From Sergeia podlipaevii (taxonomy: Eukaryota; Euglenozoa; Kinetoplastea; Trypanosomatida; Trypanosomatidae): DNA of 48,381 bases. The notes below the pieces were generated by a model. The model saw nothing but the letters and a program-made list of their open reading frames with translations. It did not search any database and was not told the origin of the DNA. How positions within the stretch are numbered: position 1 is the stretch's first letter; every line of letters begins with the position of its first letter. Location: the NCBI GenBank assembly GCA_030849805.1, contig JASANZ010002152.1:7095-55475 (forward strand). Reading direction: 5' to 3'. Shown here piece after piece: positions 9,001-18,940 of this stretch. The translations under genes were made by a program, and so were the position numbers.

Positions 9001-12000
9001 TTTCATCCAAGTTTTCAAGCAGCAGTGGACGACCGTCAGCGATGGCGTCACGAATGGCACGGATGTAATCGTGCTCAGATTGGCGCACGACGACGAGATT
9101 GTGCTCGCGCTCGCGATTCCGAATCCAGTTGTTGGCTTGCTGCTGAGGATCCACCAGCAGTGGCCAGCGGCTCGAATTCTTCATAATGACAGCGTTGTCG
9201 ACAGAGAAGCTGTCCGAGGGCAAATGCTGCAGCTTCCACTCCTGAATGTCAATCGGGTTGCCGCAGAACTTCTCCAAAGCAAATCCATCCGAGACGAGAA
9301 TGCCGTTCCGACGGCAAAGGTCTACCCACGTGGTGACCACCTTCTGGCGGTACTTGTGCAGGAAAGGTCCCATGTACGCTACTACTCCGGAACTCACCAC
9401 AACGTTGCCCACAACGTACCTGAGCTCGTCCTCAAAACGCTCCGCCTCCTTTCCAAAACGTGCCTTCTCACCGCCTAGTCCTTCAATGAGTTTTTTGGCG
9501 CGTGTCAGCTTCGTATCTGTGTCGTTCACCTTGTCCTCCAGTATCCCCTTGTCCTTATTGACTTGTTCGAGATGGTCAGTAAGACTCTTGAGCTTCTCAC
9601 TAATAATGCGGAGCTCCTCCTTCTTCTTGTTGAGACCCTTCATAGCTGTGTCAAACTCAGCCTGCGCTGCCGCTGCCTGCGCAAGAAGCGGCTTGATCAC
9701 CTTGTTCTGCTTGTAGTACTCCACCACAGCCTTAATGTACGTCGCAACACCAATGAGAGCAACAGACGTCTTGCGAATGTTCTCCATCTTGAACATGTCG
9801 TTGGTCATCTTCTTCTTGACCTCCTCTATCTGCGAGTCTGGCGCATTGTCGACAATCTCCGGGTAAGCATTGAGAAGAATGTTCTTGAAGTCACCCGTCA
9901 AAAGCGTTACCTTGGCGTGCTCCCAGTAAGGAATGTTAGTCTTGCCAGTAAGTGGGTCGCGCACCGGTTTTGGTTTGTACTGACCTCCCAGCAGCGTGCA
10001 CAGAACCTCAGTTACAAACTTGACACCCTGTGGAGGAGTCTTCAAAGCCTTCACCTCCTGCAACGCCTTTGGATCAAGATCCAGCACAGCACGTTGCGCC
10101 TGCTCCACCAGTGGCTGCGCCTCATCCACCTTTTCTTGCGATGCGTCCTTGATCTTCTTCGCCGCCGCTGCCTGTTCGTTAGCGGCCGCCTCGTCTACAG
10201 CCACAAGAGCCTTTTGCTCCTCTGCTGCCTTGCTCTCCTGCTCAACCTGCTGGATAAGAACATCAGTTTCCTTCTGCTTGATTGCGAGTTCCGGCTTCAT
10301 GAGAGCCAACTCCTTCTGCATCTCCTCCACCTGGTCTTCCGTCTTCTTGAGCTGCGCAAGACCGTTCACGTACCGCTGGCGCTTCGCCGTCAGTTCAGTG
10401 CGCTTCTCCTTGAGGAGACGAGCAAAAGTTGACAAGAGATCCAAGTAGGACGTGGGAGTCACGTACGTGTGTTGCCGAGCCTCCGCAAGATAGGCCGCAC
10501 CCATGTCTCGGATCTGCTGCTGGTATGAAACGAACATCTCGCGAATGGACTCGCGCTCGGCATCGGTAAGATCAACGTCACTGAGAAACCGAGTAGCAAC
10601 GGAGCGAAGACCGTCCTCTGGCCACTCACGGAACCAGTCAATAGTTGTGCAGTTCACTAACGATGGGAACTTGCGCAGTCGCTCGCGCAGCACGCTCCCT
10701 AGTGGGGAGAAGCAAAGCACAATATGCATGTGCTTGCGACACCGCTCCACAAAGAGGGTCTGGAGCGCCTCAGCGGTATCGGGGCGGCCCAAGTTGCGGC
10801 CCACGTCGCGAAGAGAAGCGACTGCATTCTCGTAGGTTTCCTTGTCCTGCTTGACGTCCCACAAGCCGGGGATCTCGCCTGTGTTGAGCAAACTGCAAAT
10901 GTCCTCCAAAAATGACTCGTGAGTGATCTGGCTGTCCGTCATGACAAAGGCCGTCGAATACCCCTTCTGGCCAGTCTTGATCAGCAACTGCCGCACGTCA
11001 TCCAAGAAGTCGGAATGCTCGTATTCCTTGGCAACAGTAATGGTAGTGTAATCACACTCCTGCACGTATGCAGCAAGCTTTGTGCAGCTGCGACGGCCAC
11101 TGCCGCCCACGCCAACAAGCAGCAAGTTGCCGCCAGGCTGATTGAGAACTCGACTAATGCGTGCCACGTGCTCCAAAACGTAGTTGAACACCACCAAGTT
11201 AAGATCACCACCACGCGCAGCAATGTTGTGAAGCTCCAGCTTCTGCTCAAGCACTTGCCTGGCTTCTTCCATATCGGTCACCTTCATGTAGTTTGACTCA
11301 TCGCCAACAAAAGTAGAAAAGATGAGTGGGACACCGCTCTCGGTAGGGTCCTGAACTGGTACCTTGAAGTTCTTGATGCAAATCTTGCCTGCCTGCTGAT
11401 AGAACCACTTTGTGTCCTTGTCGTTAATGAAACGATCCGCAAAAGCACGTGAGGTCTCATGTACCCACAGCTCCGCTAGCTTCATCTCATCACTAATGCT
11501 CGGCGCAAAGGCCATGTCCACGCCCTGAAACACCTTGCTCACATCACGCAGATTGAAAGTGTAATGCGACTTCTCAGGAGACGGCTTCAGGTTGTCGACG
11601 AGAGTCTCGTACAGTTCGACCGTAGCGCTTACAAGCGCGGTGCTCTGAGAGCGCAGCGATGACGGGAAGCCCTTGGAAAGAATCCACTCTGTGAGACGGC
11701 TGAAGATCTTCTTGAGTGTGTGCTCGTCAAACGCAGGAACGCTAATGGCGTTGAAGTGGCGGGTGAAGCGCTGTGTAATGGGGTTGCGACCACCCCCGGC
11801 TGGTCCCATGGCACACAGCAGCAGAATGTCAACAAGGTTATGAAACTCAATGCCGTCCTTTGTGTGGTTGTACCAACCGCCGTGGTCGAGAAACTGTCTG
11901 AGAAGTTCAATTGGTGGCTGCGCGCCGTACTCCTCAAGCTGGGGAAGATTAGTGTCATCAATAAATACCATCATCTTCTTGTTGATCGGAGGACCGTAGT

Positions 12001-15000
12001 AGCCCTTGCGGCGCTTCTCCAGACTGCTGTCCATTAGTCTCTGCAAATGGCTTGCCGTCGTCTGTGCGGAGAACTGAATGTTGTTGAGGCTGTAACTGTC
12101 TCGAGAGAGAGCAGCCAACAGCGACTTCATCATGATCGTCTTACCCGTGCCAGTATCACCAACCAGCAGCGCAGGGTGCAAGTTCTGAATCATGACGTTC
12201 ATGAGAAAAGAGTACTTGGCGGTTTCACTGGTGGGAACGATAATGTCTTGGTACTCTGCTCCTTCAGGAATCGACAGCTCCGGCACAGATTCTAGCCAAT
12301 TAACAAAGCGCACCTCACCCCCATCATCAACGCGCATATCATAGAAAGAATGCGTCTTCTCAAAAACAGTGATGGTAAACTTGTACTCTCCAGCCTTTTC
12401 CTTCTCCGCAAGCAGCTCATGCAAAGTAGCACTAAAGGCTAAGCGGTCCTTAGTGAAGAGGCATCCACCGACCGACCACACCAGAGAGAAGAGAAACCAG
12501 CCCTCAACACGCATCAGCATGGATCTGGCGTGCAGGGTAGCGTCCCCGGTGTTCTGTAACGCCCCCTCCTCATTGAACTGATTGAGAAAGGAAGAGAAGA
12601 GCTTGATGAAGCTGGCGATAGCGGCGCTCGCACCTTGTGGAATAACAGTCTTGGTGCGCTTCCGCACAAACTCCAGCATCTCCTCCACAAATACGTTCGT
12701 CATTTTCTGCAACGAGTCAAAGAGGTTCTCGTCGTCCACGACGTAGTCAGGCAGCGTATTCAAATAGGAGTCCATAAGGCACCGCCAGCCAAGCGTGATG
12801 GGCTCTACGTACACCATACCACAACGAGACACCGTGGCAGGTGAGGCGTGAGCAAGGTCTTGTACCTCAAACACAAGATTCATCGTCTTGGACATGGGAA
12901 TGATATCACCGTTTTGCAAGCACAACTTCTTGTTATCATCAAGCACGGTATTCATGTTCTCAATCCACACTGCATCGACGGGCCCATCGAGAACCAGCCA
13001 CTTGCGATCAGTAGAAATATCCTGGGCGACCTGGCGGAAGCGGTTGGAGAGAATGCCATCGGTCCATTCGCCAGACTGCTCCACCTTTCCGTACAACTGC
13101 GCCATCGTGACAGACTTGGGGTTGATCGTCACCAGCCGCGTCCGCAGCTCCTTCTTCTGCAACTCCATCTCGCCTAAAGCCTCAGAGAGGCACTGCAGAA
13201 TCTTTGTCTTTCCACCATAGGAGTAACCAACGATCATCATACCATGACGAACACAAATCATCTCGTAAGTCTGCTGGATCTTCTCTTCAAAGTAAGGTGT
13301 GAGCTGAACGTTGCGCTTGCGGCACACGTTGGTTAGAGCACGGTGCATGTCGTCATAGTCCGGGGCTGGGAGAGAAACGCCAGGGAAGAGATCAGAAACA
13401 ATGCCTTTAAACAAGCTCACATCTTGTGACAAGAACTTAGGCAAGTTGACATCTTGAATAGAGCGCAGCATGAGAATCATCTCATCCTCATCGGGGTAAG
13501 CGCGCTTGAGACGCCCAGCGGCAGTGAGTACCGCCTTGACGGCACGCATACCATAATCGTAATGATCCTGCGAGGACAGCTGCTCAGAACACAACCGATA
13601 AGTCGCCACAATCTTCTCGGAGAGCACCTTACCGTTGAGAAATCCGTAAGAGTACAACTGAATCTCACCAATCATCGCGTAGTTTGGCACCATCATAGCC
13701 ACCGGGCGAAAGAGCGCCTTAAGGTTATCAGGCAGTTCGGCACGGCCTGCGTAACCAGGGTTCATTGTAATGAAGATGGCGCAACCTGCATCCAACTTGA
13801 TCTGAGCACCTTCAAAAATGAACTCAGTGCGCTTCTGGATAATGGCATCCTGAATCGTGGCCACCTGCTGCGCAATCACGGAAAGAACTTGAATCTCAAT
13901 ACGGTTGAACTCATCGAAGCATCCCCATGCTCCGGCTTGTGTAAGACCCTTGAACAGCTTCGCCATATCCTTCGCTGATATCTGATCAGAGCAGTTGTAC
14001 ACAACACAGTACTTGCCAAGTGCCTTGGCAAGATCCTTTGTTGTTTCCGTCTTACCCGTACCTGCTGGACCCTCTGGAGCACCACCGTAGTTCAGGTGCA
14101 AGGCACCGATAAGCGTACGGTAACAGCGATCGGTGAGTGGAGTGATGACGAGACGCCCCGTGTTGCCGAGATACTCATATCCGTAACGCAGTGACGCGTT
14201 AATCTGGTTTACGCTAAGGTGGTCCTCCTCCCAATAGTACCGAAGCTGCGAGAGCCAGTCGAAGCTGGTTGGCGAGTCCACGCCCTTCTCGCAAAGCATG
14301 CCAATGATGTCCTTTGCGTGCACTTCAATGACGACAAGAGCCTCCAGTGTGCAGCGCTCAACGGTCGCCAGATTCTTGTCACGCACAAGAAGAATCAGAT
14401 CATCTAGCTGACTGATGCACTTCTCGTGATATGTGGTGAGGCCCACTGTGCCTTCGTCCTTCATCGCCTGCGTCGCCTCCATCGTCCAAAACAGCGAACA
14501 GATGGCAATGACGACTTGACCCGGCCACGCCCGAATAAACTCGGTGCGCTTGTGTGTTGCATAGTCTCCGATTGCCTGTCGCAGCTGGTCTCTAATCGAA
14601 TCCTTCATGACCGTCTCCACTGCTTGAAGCCAAAGCTCGACCTGGTTGCCATGATCGCCCGGGTTGACCTTCTTGATGAGCGGCACCTTCTCACCCTCCG
14701 CAGACTCCATCCCCACAATGTCGTGATGATCCGCAAACTGAATGCGTTTGATGCCCTCAAAGCACTTGCATAAGTACGGCTGCACCAGGTAGGGGTCCTT
14801 GCTGTCGGACAGAATCTGCAGCAGCTCCTCGTTGGATATAAAATAGAAACGTGGGAAGGCCATGCGCTTGGTCTCCAGAAACTGCTGAAGCTTCCTAAGC
14901 ACCTCCTCAAGTGTGGTGTTGGCATCCGCTAGCGTTTTGAAGAGGTTCTCGTCCTGGCAACGCGTCAAGACCTGCGGGGTTGCGTGCGTTTGGTCCATAA

Positions 15001-18000
15001 TGGTGTGCCAGCTATCATCAATCTCGACAAAGAGGGCCTTTTCCTTTGGAAGCGAGCGAGAGATATCGGCGGATGAAAAGATCGGCTCCAAGTACGCCCA
15101 GGTGTTCTGGCACTTGAACCACTCATCCATGGTGCATTGAATGTTGTCCAGCTGCCGCTCCCACTGAAACACACGCGCCTGCAGGGCTGGCGCCTGACGC
15201 ACAATCGGCTTTCCCAGCATCGACTGTGTCTTGAGAATATGCTCGTCCAGCGTCAGCTGCATGGTATCGTTGGCCTTGAGCTTGTACGTGTCCTGGTAGG
15301 GTTCCATCTCAAAGAGCAACTTCTTCCACTCGCTCTCCATCACCATCAACTCGCTCTCCAACTCGTACGTCTTCTGTGCCACAGTGGCGATGCCCTCGAT
15401 GAGCTGGATGTGCTCCAGCATGCCCATCTTCAGAAACTCTGAAAAGGCTCTAGTATCGTTGACGTCAACGCCGCCAGGTCCAAAGCCCTGCTTCTCTTTT
15501 GGTACGCCGCACGTCTGATAAATGGCACGCCAGTGCGTCGCCTGCAGATGACTGCGAAGGGCATACAAGAGAGGAATGTTGGGCTTGAAGCGCTCAATGT
15601 TATCGCGCAGTCGCTTCACCACCTCACTAGGCTCGCTCTCCTTGATCTTCTTGCTGATAAGCGCAACGGTCTTTGCCCAGTCAGTGACCTTCTGGTCGAC
15701 CTCGGTTGGCTGTAAGGCCGAAATGCGCGTGCTGACCCAGCGCTCTGTCTCGGCGTTGAAATGGCTGGCAATCTCCCACAGGGTAAAGTAGGGCTCAAAC
15801 TGTACCTTAATCTCCTTGAGTTGCGGGTACTGAGACACACCAAGTCCAAAGAGGTCCTCATGACTGTTGAAGAGGATGACACGCTCCTGGTAAGTCTTAA
15901 TGAGGCCTTCAATCTCTTTACCGCGCTCGTAAAACTCGTCTGCGCGGGCGTCTTCGCCGAGATGTGAGTAGTCTTCCACATTGGCGGCGAGCTGCATGAT
16001 GTTAAAGGAAAGTTGGTCGCAGTTATCGCGCAGGTTCTGCATAAAGATGGTGCGGTATTCCTTACAACGGAAGTTGCGATCCTCCATGTGCTGCTGCAGA
16101 CGTTTGGGCCACTCGTAGCCAACCCAGTACTCCTCAAAATCAGACTGGGAAACCAAATACTGATACTTGAGAAGAAGATCGTTGCCGGCGGTGACAGTGG
16201 TAAAGGTCTCCTGAATAGCGTTTTCAAAATCAGGAACGCCGTCAAGGGAGGTGCGAAGGTCCTGCAGCTCCTCGGGAGTTGTGGGGTCGACAGAAAGACG
16301 ACTGTATATCTTCTCGTACTCGCTACTCACACGCGCGTTGTCCTCTCGGAGACGACGACCGAGTGTCTCGGCCAGAGCGGAGAAGATCTGATTTGCCTTG
16401 CGCACCAGTGTCGCCTTTATCTCCTGGCAGTCCACCTCGTAGAGTTCATATTTTACATGATTTGGGGTCCGCTCGGCGATGCGGCGGATATCGCGTGTCA
16501 GTCGCTCAAAGACAAGATCAAACTCTTCGAGCGGCAAGTTGGATGCCTCCGCCTCCTGCGCGACCACCTCTGAGTTGACTTGCAGTATGTATTCAAATTC
16601 TTTGTACATCTGCTGCAGCTGCTTCGGCGCCTCAGCGTTCTGCTGCAGAGTCGTTTCGATGCGCTCCCGGGCGCGCTGCACCACCTTCTCATCAGTGCTC
16701 AGCGGCTTCAAGCACTTCGACGACATCTCAAGTAGAGGGAAGAGCTGATCCCCCATGGCGCTGATGTTGTCACTATACACAAAGCAATTGTCAAACACCT
16801 CACGCACCTGCTTCGCCACCTCCTCCAGCGAAGGACTAAAGGCCACAGCCTTGTCACGCTCCGTCAGCTTAATCATAAAGAGTGGCTGGAGGCCATTGGT
16901 ATTGCGAGTAAGGTTCATGACGCGCCACGTAAAGGGAAGGGTGTTCCGATGGACGCCAAGTTTCCAAGCAAAAGGCACTGCAGCAGCTGCGGCCGCGGCG
17001 GTGGCAATCCCATCTTCATCGTCCATCCCCGCAAGAGCAACGGTGCTCTTCTTCTTGCGACTCTTTCCTCCTTCCATAGCACCCTCCTTGGCTTTTTCCT
17101 CCCTCTTGCGTTTCTCCGTCATCTCCGCCTCCTTCGATGCCCAATATGCCTTCTCTCCGACATCCTCGGGAAGTTCTGCAAGCTCTTCATCCTCTTCGCA
17201 CTCCGTGACTCTGTACGACCACATAAATGCAGCGTACTCCTCGATGGAGCGCACAACCAAGTCACGAAGCTGGGTGGACATCATCGTGTTGACAAGACTC
17301 ACAAAGCGGTGCATGCGGCTGGCCTTGTACCGCTCAAAGTTTTCCTCGTAGAAGTTGAAATGCGGATCTAGATTGTTCTGGATTGTCGAGTGCACCGTCG
17401 AGCTCCACTCCCCGCGGAGTTTCTCAGAGGCAGACATGCCCGTCTGCCTCTGCATCTCCACAAAGTATTTGAGCCGCAGCGGCGTTTTCTCCAAACCCTC
17501 AAACGTGGAAAGACAGAACTTGCGGTTGGTGTAGTCGGACCACAGCGTGTGCAGAGTGTGCAGGGTGTCGTACAGTAACGCGTGCGTCTGGAACAAGTTC
17601 TCCGCGACATACGTCCTGGCAACCTCAAAGTTCGGGGACGGCGTCTTGATAGTGCCACACAGGTCTCGGAGAGAGGGTTGCGGAGTCGGCTTCTGTGGGG
17701 GAAGACCACAATCCGTAAGTCTCCGCTGCTCTGTCACACTGCGAAGGTGGTACTCGTGCATGGCACGCTTCGCGCCAGCATAGTAGATCTCCTCCACCTC
17801 CTCTGTGCACTGCTGCATCACGTGTAGGAAAGGAATAGGGAATTCCCTCGCCACTAACCCAATGACGCGATCAAGCTGAGCCTCGTCCATCGGAGTGACT
17901 GTGCTTTGAGGAATAGACTTGAGGTAAAAGGACTCATGAATTTCAGCCTCCGTCTCGCTGCGGTATCGGTCAGCACGGCGCAGCCGCTCCTGCCATGCGC

Positions 18001-18940
18001 GCTCATCCTCCGCGTCGAAGATGATGTTCAGCCTGCGTGTCGACTTCGTCTTGCCGTCGAGCCAACAGATTTGAAAGCACTGAGAGTCTGCGTCATAGCC
18101 GATCACCCGGCACGGCTCCCACGTACATGTGTTGGTGGAGTTGTCGTGATACCGTGATCGTGCCGGAGTGCCTTCCGCGCCACCCAGAGCAACCCACTCC
18201 TCAGGAGTATGGAGATCGTAGTCGGAGCTGTCAAAATCCTCAAGAGCGTAAAAGGTGCGCTTGATAATATTCGGCGGTGCGGGCAGCACAGGCTTCGCAG
18301 CAGCCACGCTAGGGTGCTGCTTCTTTGCAAACTCCTCATCCTGGTACTGAGTGCGCATGTTCGAAAACGGGTAGTAGTGGACGCCAATTCGCTCGCACAC
18401 ATCTGGTGCCATCTTCGCTACATAAGCCATGGTCGCCGCGCCACTGCTGCCGGATATCCCGCGGTGAGCGTCCTTATGAATCGGTGTGGACGCGAGTACT
18501 ATCGCCTCACCGTTCACTACGCCCCCCTCTGCCGCCGCTACTGCCGCGCTCTCCTCAGCTGCTATGGCAAGCATTCTTTGGATAGGCTTCGGTACCTTCA
18601 CAGAAAGCTTCGGTCCATAAGTGGGCTGGCGCCTACCGGCTCCCGTCGTAGCTGCCCCTGCTGTTGTTGCGTGAATTTTGGTTGAAGGAGGAGCGGCACG
18701 GAATGTGCCAACGGATGCAAATGGCTTCGCTGTACTAGCGCTATCCTCCTCTCCCTCACTAGCGTACCGCTGCTTGGCGAGTGTCTCAATGGCTGGGAGC
18801 TCCTTCTCCTCCATGCGGCTGCGAGCCATGTATCCGCGCGTGATGACGACCCTCTCGGCGGCTGTGCGATCCTTCAGCAACTCTGAAGGAACCTCATCCA
18901 GCTGCCGTGTGCCCTTCTTGTTTCCAGATAGACCTGGCAT
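6008..18940 (-). CDS. Axonemal dynein heavy chain, single-headed inner-arm type
   Basis: A 4,310-residue motor that would slide doublet microtubules in the flagellum. An N-terminal tail and linker (about 1-1550) precede six AAA modules. Walker A motifs are visible in AAA1 (GPAGTGKTET, about 1620), AAA2 (GYSYGGKTK, about 1900), AAA3 (GDTGTGKT, about 2260) and AAA4 (GVGGSGRRS, about 2610). The R in the AAA4 loop is usual for axonemal chains. Stalk helices lie at about 2840-2980 and 3080-3160, flanking the microtubule-binding tip. The C-terminal region runs to the end. Length fits the DNAH1/3/6/7/12 inner-arm group rather than outer arms (over 4,500). A run of eight Ala lies near residue 650. 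The frame extends to 19009 only from a TTG, so the first ATG (18940) was taken. A tract and AG at 19036-19037 would give a leader of about 95 bases. The exact subtype is unresolved. Confidence 0.95.
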   Translation of the reverse strand: MPGLSGNKKGTRQLDEVPSELLKDRTAAERVVITRGYMARSRMEEKELPAIETLAKQRYASEGEEDSASTAKPFASVGTFRAAPPSTKIHATTAGAATTGAGRRQPTYGPKLSVKVPKPIQRMLAIAAEESAAVAAAEGGVVNGEAIVLASTPIHKDAHRGISGSSGAATMAYVAKMAPDVCERIGVHYYPFSNMRTQYQDEEFAKKQHPSVAAAKPVLPAPPNIIKRTFYALEDFDSSDYDLHTPEEWVALGGAEGTPARSRYHDNSTNTCTWEPCRVIGYDADSQCFQICWLDGKTKSTRRLNIIFDAEDERAWQERLRRADRYRSETEAEIHESFYLKSIPQSTVTPMDEAQLDRVIGLVAREFPIPFLHVMQQCTEEVEEIYYAGAKRAMHEYHLRSVTEQRRLTDCGLPPQKPTPQPSLRDLCGTIKTPSPNFEVARTYVAENLFQTHALLYDTLHTLHTLWSDYTNRKFCLSTFEGLEKTPLRLKYFVEMQRQTGMSASEKLRGEWSSTVHSTIQNNLDPHFNFYEENFERYKASRMHRFVSLVNTMMSTQLRDLVVRSIEEYAAFMWSYRVTECEEDEELAELPEDVGEKAYWASKEAEMTEKRKREEKAKEGAMEGGKSRKKKSTVALAGMDDEDGIATAAAAAAAVPFAWKLGVHRNTLPFTWRVMNLTRNTNGLQPLFMIKLTERDKAVAFSPSLEEVAKQVREVFDNCFVYSDNISAMGDQLFPLLEMSSKCLKPLSTDEKVVQRARERIETTLQQNAEAPKQLQQMYKEFEYILQVNSEVVAQEAEASNLPLEEFDLVFERLTRDIRRIAERTPNHVKYELYEVDCQEIKATLVRKANQIFSALAETLGRRLREDNARVSSEYEKIYSRLSVDPTTPEELQDLRTSLDGVPDFENAIQETFTTVTAGNDLLLKYQYLVSQSDFEEYWVGYEWPKRLQQHMEDRNFRCKEYRTIFMQNLRDNCDQLSFNIMQLAANVEDYSHLGEDARADEFYERGKEIEGLIKTYQERVILFNSHEDLFGLGVSQYPQLKEIKVQFEPYFTLWEIASHFNAETERWVSTRISALQPTEVDQKVTDWAKTVALISKKIKESEPSEVVKRLRDNIERFKPNIPLLYALRSHLQATHWRAIYQTCGVPKEKQGFGPGGVDVNDTRAFSEFLKMGMLEHIQLIEGIATVAQKTYELESELMVMESEWKKLLFEMEPYQDTYKLKANDTMQLTLDEHILKTQSMLGKPIVRQAPALQARVFQWERQLDNIQCTMDEWFKCQNTWAYLEPIFSSADISRSLPKEKALFVEIDDSWHTIMDQTHATPQVLTRCQDENLFKTLADANTTLEEVLRKLQQFLETKRMAFPRFYFISNEELLQILSDSKDPYLVQPYLCKCFEGIKRIQFADHHDIVGMESAEGEKVPLIKKVNPGDHGNQVELWLQAVETVMKDSIRDQLRQAIGDYATHKRTEFIRAWPGQVVIAICSLFWTMEATQAMKDEGTVGLTTYHEKCISQLDDLILLVRDKNLATVERCTLEALVVIEVHAKDIIGMLCEKGVDSPTSFDWLSQLRYYWEEDHLSVNQINASLRYGYEYLGNTGRLVITPLTDRCYRTLIGALHLNYGGAPEGPAGTGKTETTKDLAKALGKYCVVYNCSDQISAKDMAKLFKGLTQAGAWGCFDEFNRIEIQVLSVIAQQVATIQDAIIQKRTEFIFEGAQIKLDAGCAIFITMNPGYAGRAELPDNLKALFRPVAMMVPNYAMIGEIQLYSYGFLNGKVLSEKIVATYRLCSEQLSSQDHYDYGMRAVKAVLTAAGRLKRAYPDEDEMILMLRSIQDVNLPKFLSQDVSLFKGIVSDLFPGVSLPAPDYDDMHRALTNVCRKRNVQLTPYFEEKIQQTYEMICVRHGMMIVGYSYGGKTKILQCLSEALGEMELQKKELRTRLVTINPKSVTMAQLYGKVEQSGEWTDGILSNRFRQVAQDISTDRKWLVLDGPVDAVWIENMNTVLDDNKKLCLQNGDIIPMSKTMNLVFEVQDLAHASPATVSRCGMVYVEPITLGWRCLMDSYLNTLPDYVVDDENLFDSLQKMTNVFVEEMLEFVRKRTKTVIPQGASAAIASFIKLFSSFLNQFNEEGALQNTGDATLHARSMLMRVEGWFLFSLVWSVGGCLFTKDRLAFSATLHELLAEKEKAGEYKFTITVFEKTHSFYDMRVDDGGEVRFVNWLESVPELSIPEGAEYQDIIVPTSETAKYSFLMNVMIQNLHPALLVGDTGTGKTIMMKSLLAALSRDSYSLNNIQFSAQTTASHLQRLMDSSLEKRRKGYYGPPINKKMMVFIDDTNLPQLEEYGAQPPIELLRQFLDHGGWYNHTKDGIEFHNLVDILLLCAMGPAGGGRNPITQRFTRHFNAISVPAFDEHTLKKIFSRLTEWILSKGFPSSLRSQSTALVSATVELYETLVDNLKPSPEKSHYTFNLRDVSKVFQGVDMAFAPSISDEMKLAELWVHETSRAFADRFINDKDTKWFYQQAGKICIKNFKVPVQDPTESGVPLIFSTFVGDESNYMKVTDMEEARQVLEQKLELHNIAARGGDLNLVVFNYVLEHVARISRVLNQPGGNLLLVGVGGSGRRSCTKLAAYVQECDYTTITVAKEYEHSDFLDDVRQLLIKTGQKGYSTAFVMTDSQITHESFLEDICSLLNTGEIPGLWDVKQDKETYENAVASLRDVGRNLGRPDTAEALQTLFVERCRKHMHIVLCFSPLGSVLRERLRKFPSLVNCTTIDWFREWPEDGLRSVATRFLSDVDLTDAERESIREMFVSYQQQIRDMGAAYLAEARQHTYVTPTSYLDLLSTFARLLKEKRTELTAKRQRYVNGLAQLKKTEDQVEEMQKELALMKPELAIKQKETDVLIQQVEQESKAAEEQKALVAVDEAAANEQAAAAKKIKDASQEKVDEAQPLVEQAQRAVLDLDPKALQEVKALKTPPQGVKFVTEVLCTLLGGQYKPKPVRDPLTGKTNIPYWEHAKVTLLTGDFKNILLNAYPEIVDNAPDSQIEEVKKKMTNDMFKMENIRKTSVALIGVATYIKAVVEYYKQNKVIKPLLAQAAAAQAEFDTAMKGLNKKKEELRIISEKLKSLTDHLEQVNKDKGILEDKVNDTDTKLTRAKKLIEGLGGEKARFGKEAERFEDELRYVVGNVVVSSGVVAYMGPFLHKYRQKVVTTWVDLCRRNGILVSDGFALEKFCGNPIDIQEWKLQHLPSDSFSVDNAVIMKNSSRWPLLVDPQQQANNWIRNREREHNLVVVRQSEHDYIRAIRDAIADGRPLLLENLDETLDPMLENLLLKRVVKEGSMWVMHLGEAVEWNDEFRFYMTTKLPRPHYLPEVSTKVTLINFMITEQGLQDQLLQRVMMSERRDVEEKKQALTLEAAVNQAGLKSTEDRILAILSSEGNILESEEAINELDSSKEQSDRIAKRQEEIEAMERISDRTRNLFVPVAHLGAILFFCVTELANIDPMYQNSLQAYVSIFQESLANSEKSSDVEERISNINTTFKSSLYQRICRSLFARDQLLFSFIMSLKIYEVDSMLLRWLLMGGFEGEHGLTENPFAWLPAQNWKMLFRAGMQLPQFANVVEDVKTLEMFFHDYYESSDPLELELPEPFNKLINIEKMILVRCFRTDKIIPAVTDYVRQTLGEFFVAPPLYALETVVDELAYDPSVPIIMVLSPGADPNAELDRVAEQKGMNQNRMYKLSLGQGQDEPARELIENGIRQGNWVLLQNCHLYEDFMPALSRIIENYSDVSAKEKLHRDYRLWLTSLPSDTFPIAILQNGVKLVQEPPKGLKSNLLQSFLSDPVADMEFFGSSNKPETWRKMLFGLCFFHAVVQERRQYGPLGWNRPYEFNDTDRRISIRQLNMFLNENDVVPYDALLYLVGQCNYGGRVTDDWDRRCLMATLQVYFTPFILEDDYVFCGDAAEYYAPRFGEYQTYVDYIQSFSLQQPPAIFGLHENADITKDERDARFLLDATLSTQPRESTGGSGGNEGDVSGSSAKLDPKTTVKQLAAEVFSRLPKLFDVEEIQKKHPIDYAQSMNTVLLQEAIRYNRLLDVVRRSLVDVQDAISGKVVMSSELEQVFNYMYDGKVPESWKKRSYPSLKPFGSYVNDLIARLDFLNKWCEQGPPPMFWLSGFFFTQSFLTGVMQNYARKYQIEIDKLVWDFFVMTEESFTTPPEEGCYIYGLFLEGAGWNNGVLCESKPKELFVSFPVMKLVPAKPEDILEQPIYNCPCYKTTDRRGVLSTTGHSTNFILTMNLPRDPQEEENHWVLRGTALFTQLQF

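Noticed and set aside
9563..10432. A 289-codon plus-strand frame inside the dynein gene
   Set aside because: Leu/His-rich reading of the stalk coiled coil on the opposite strand; no independent support.
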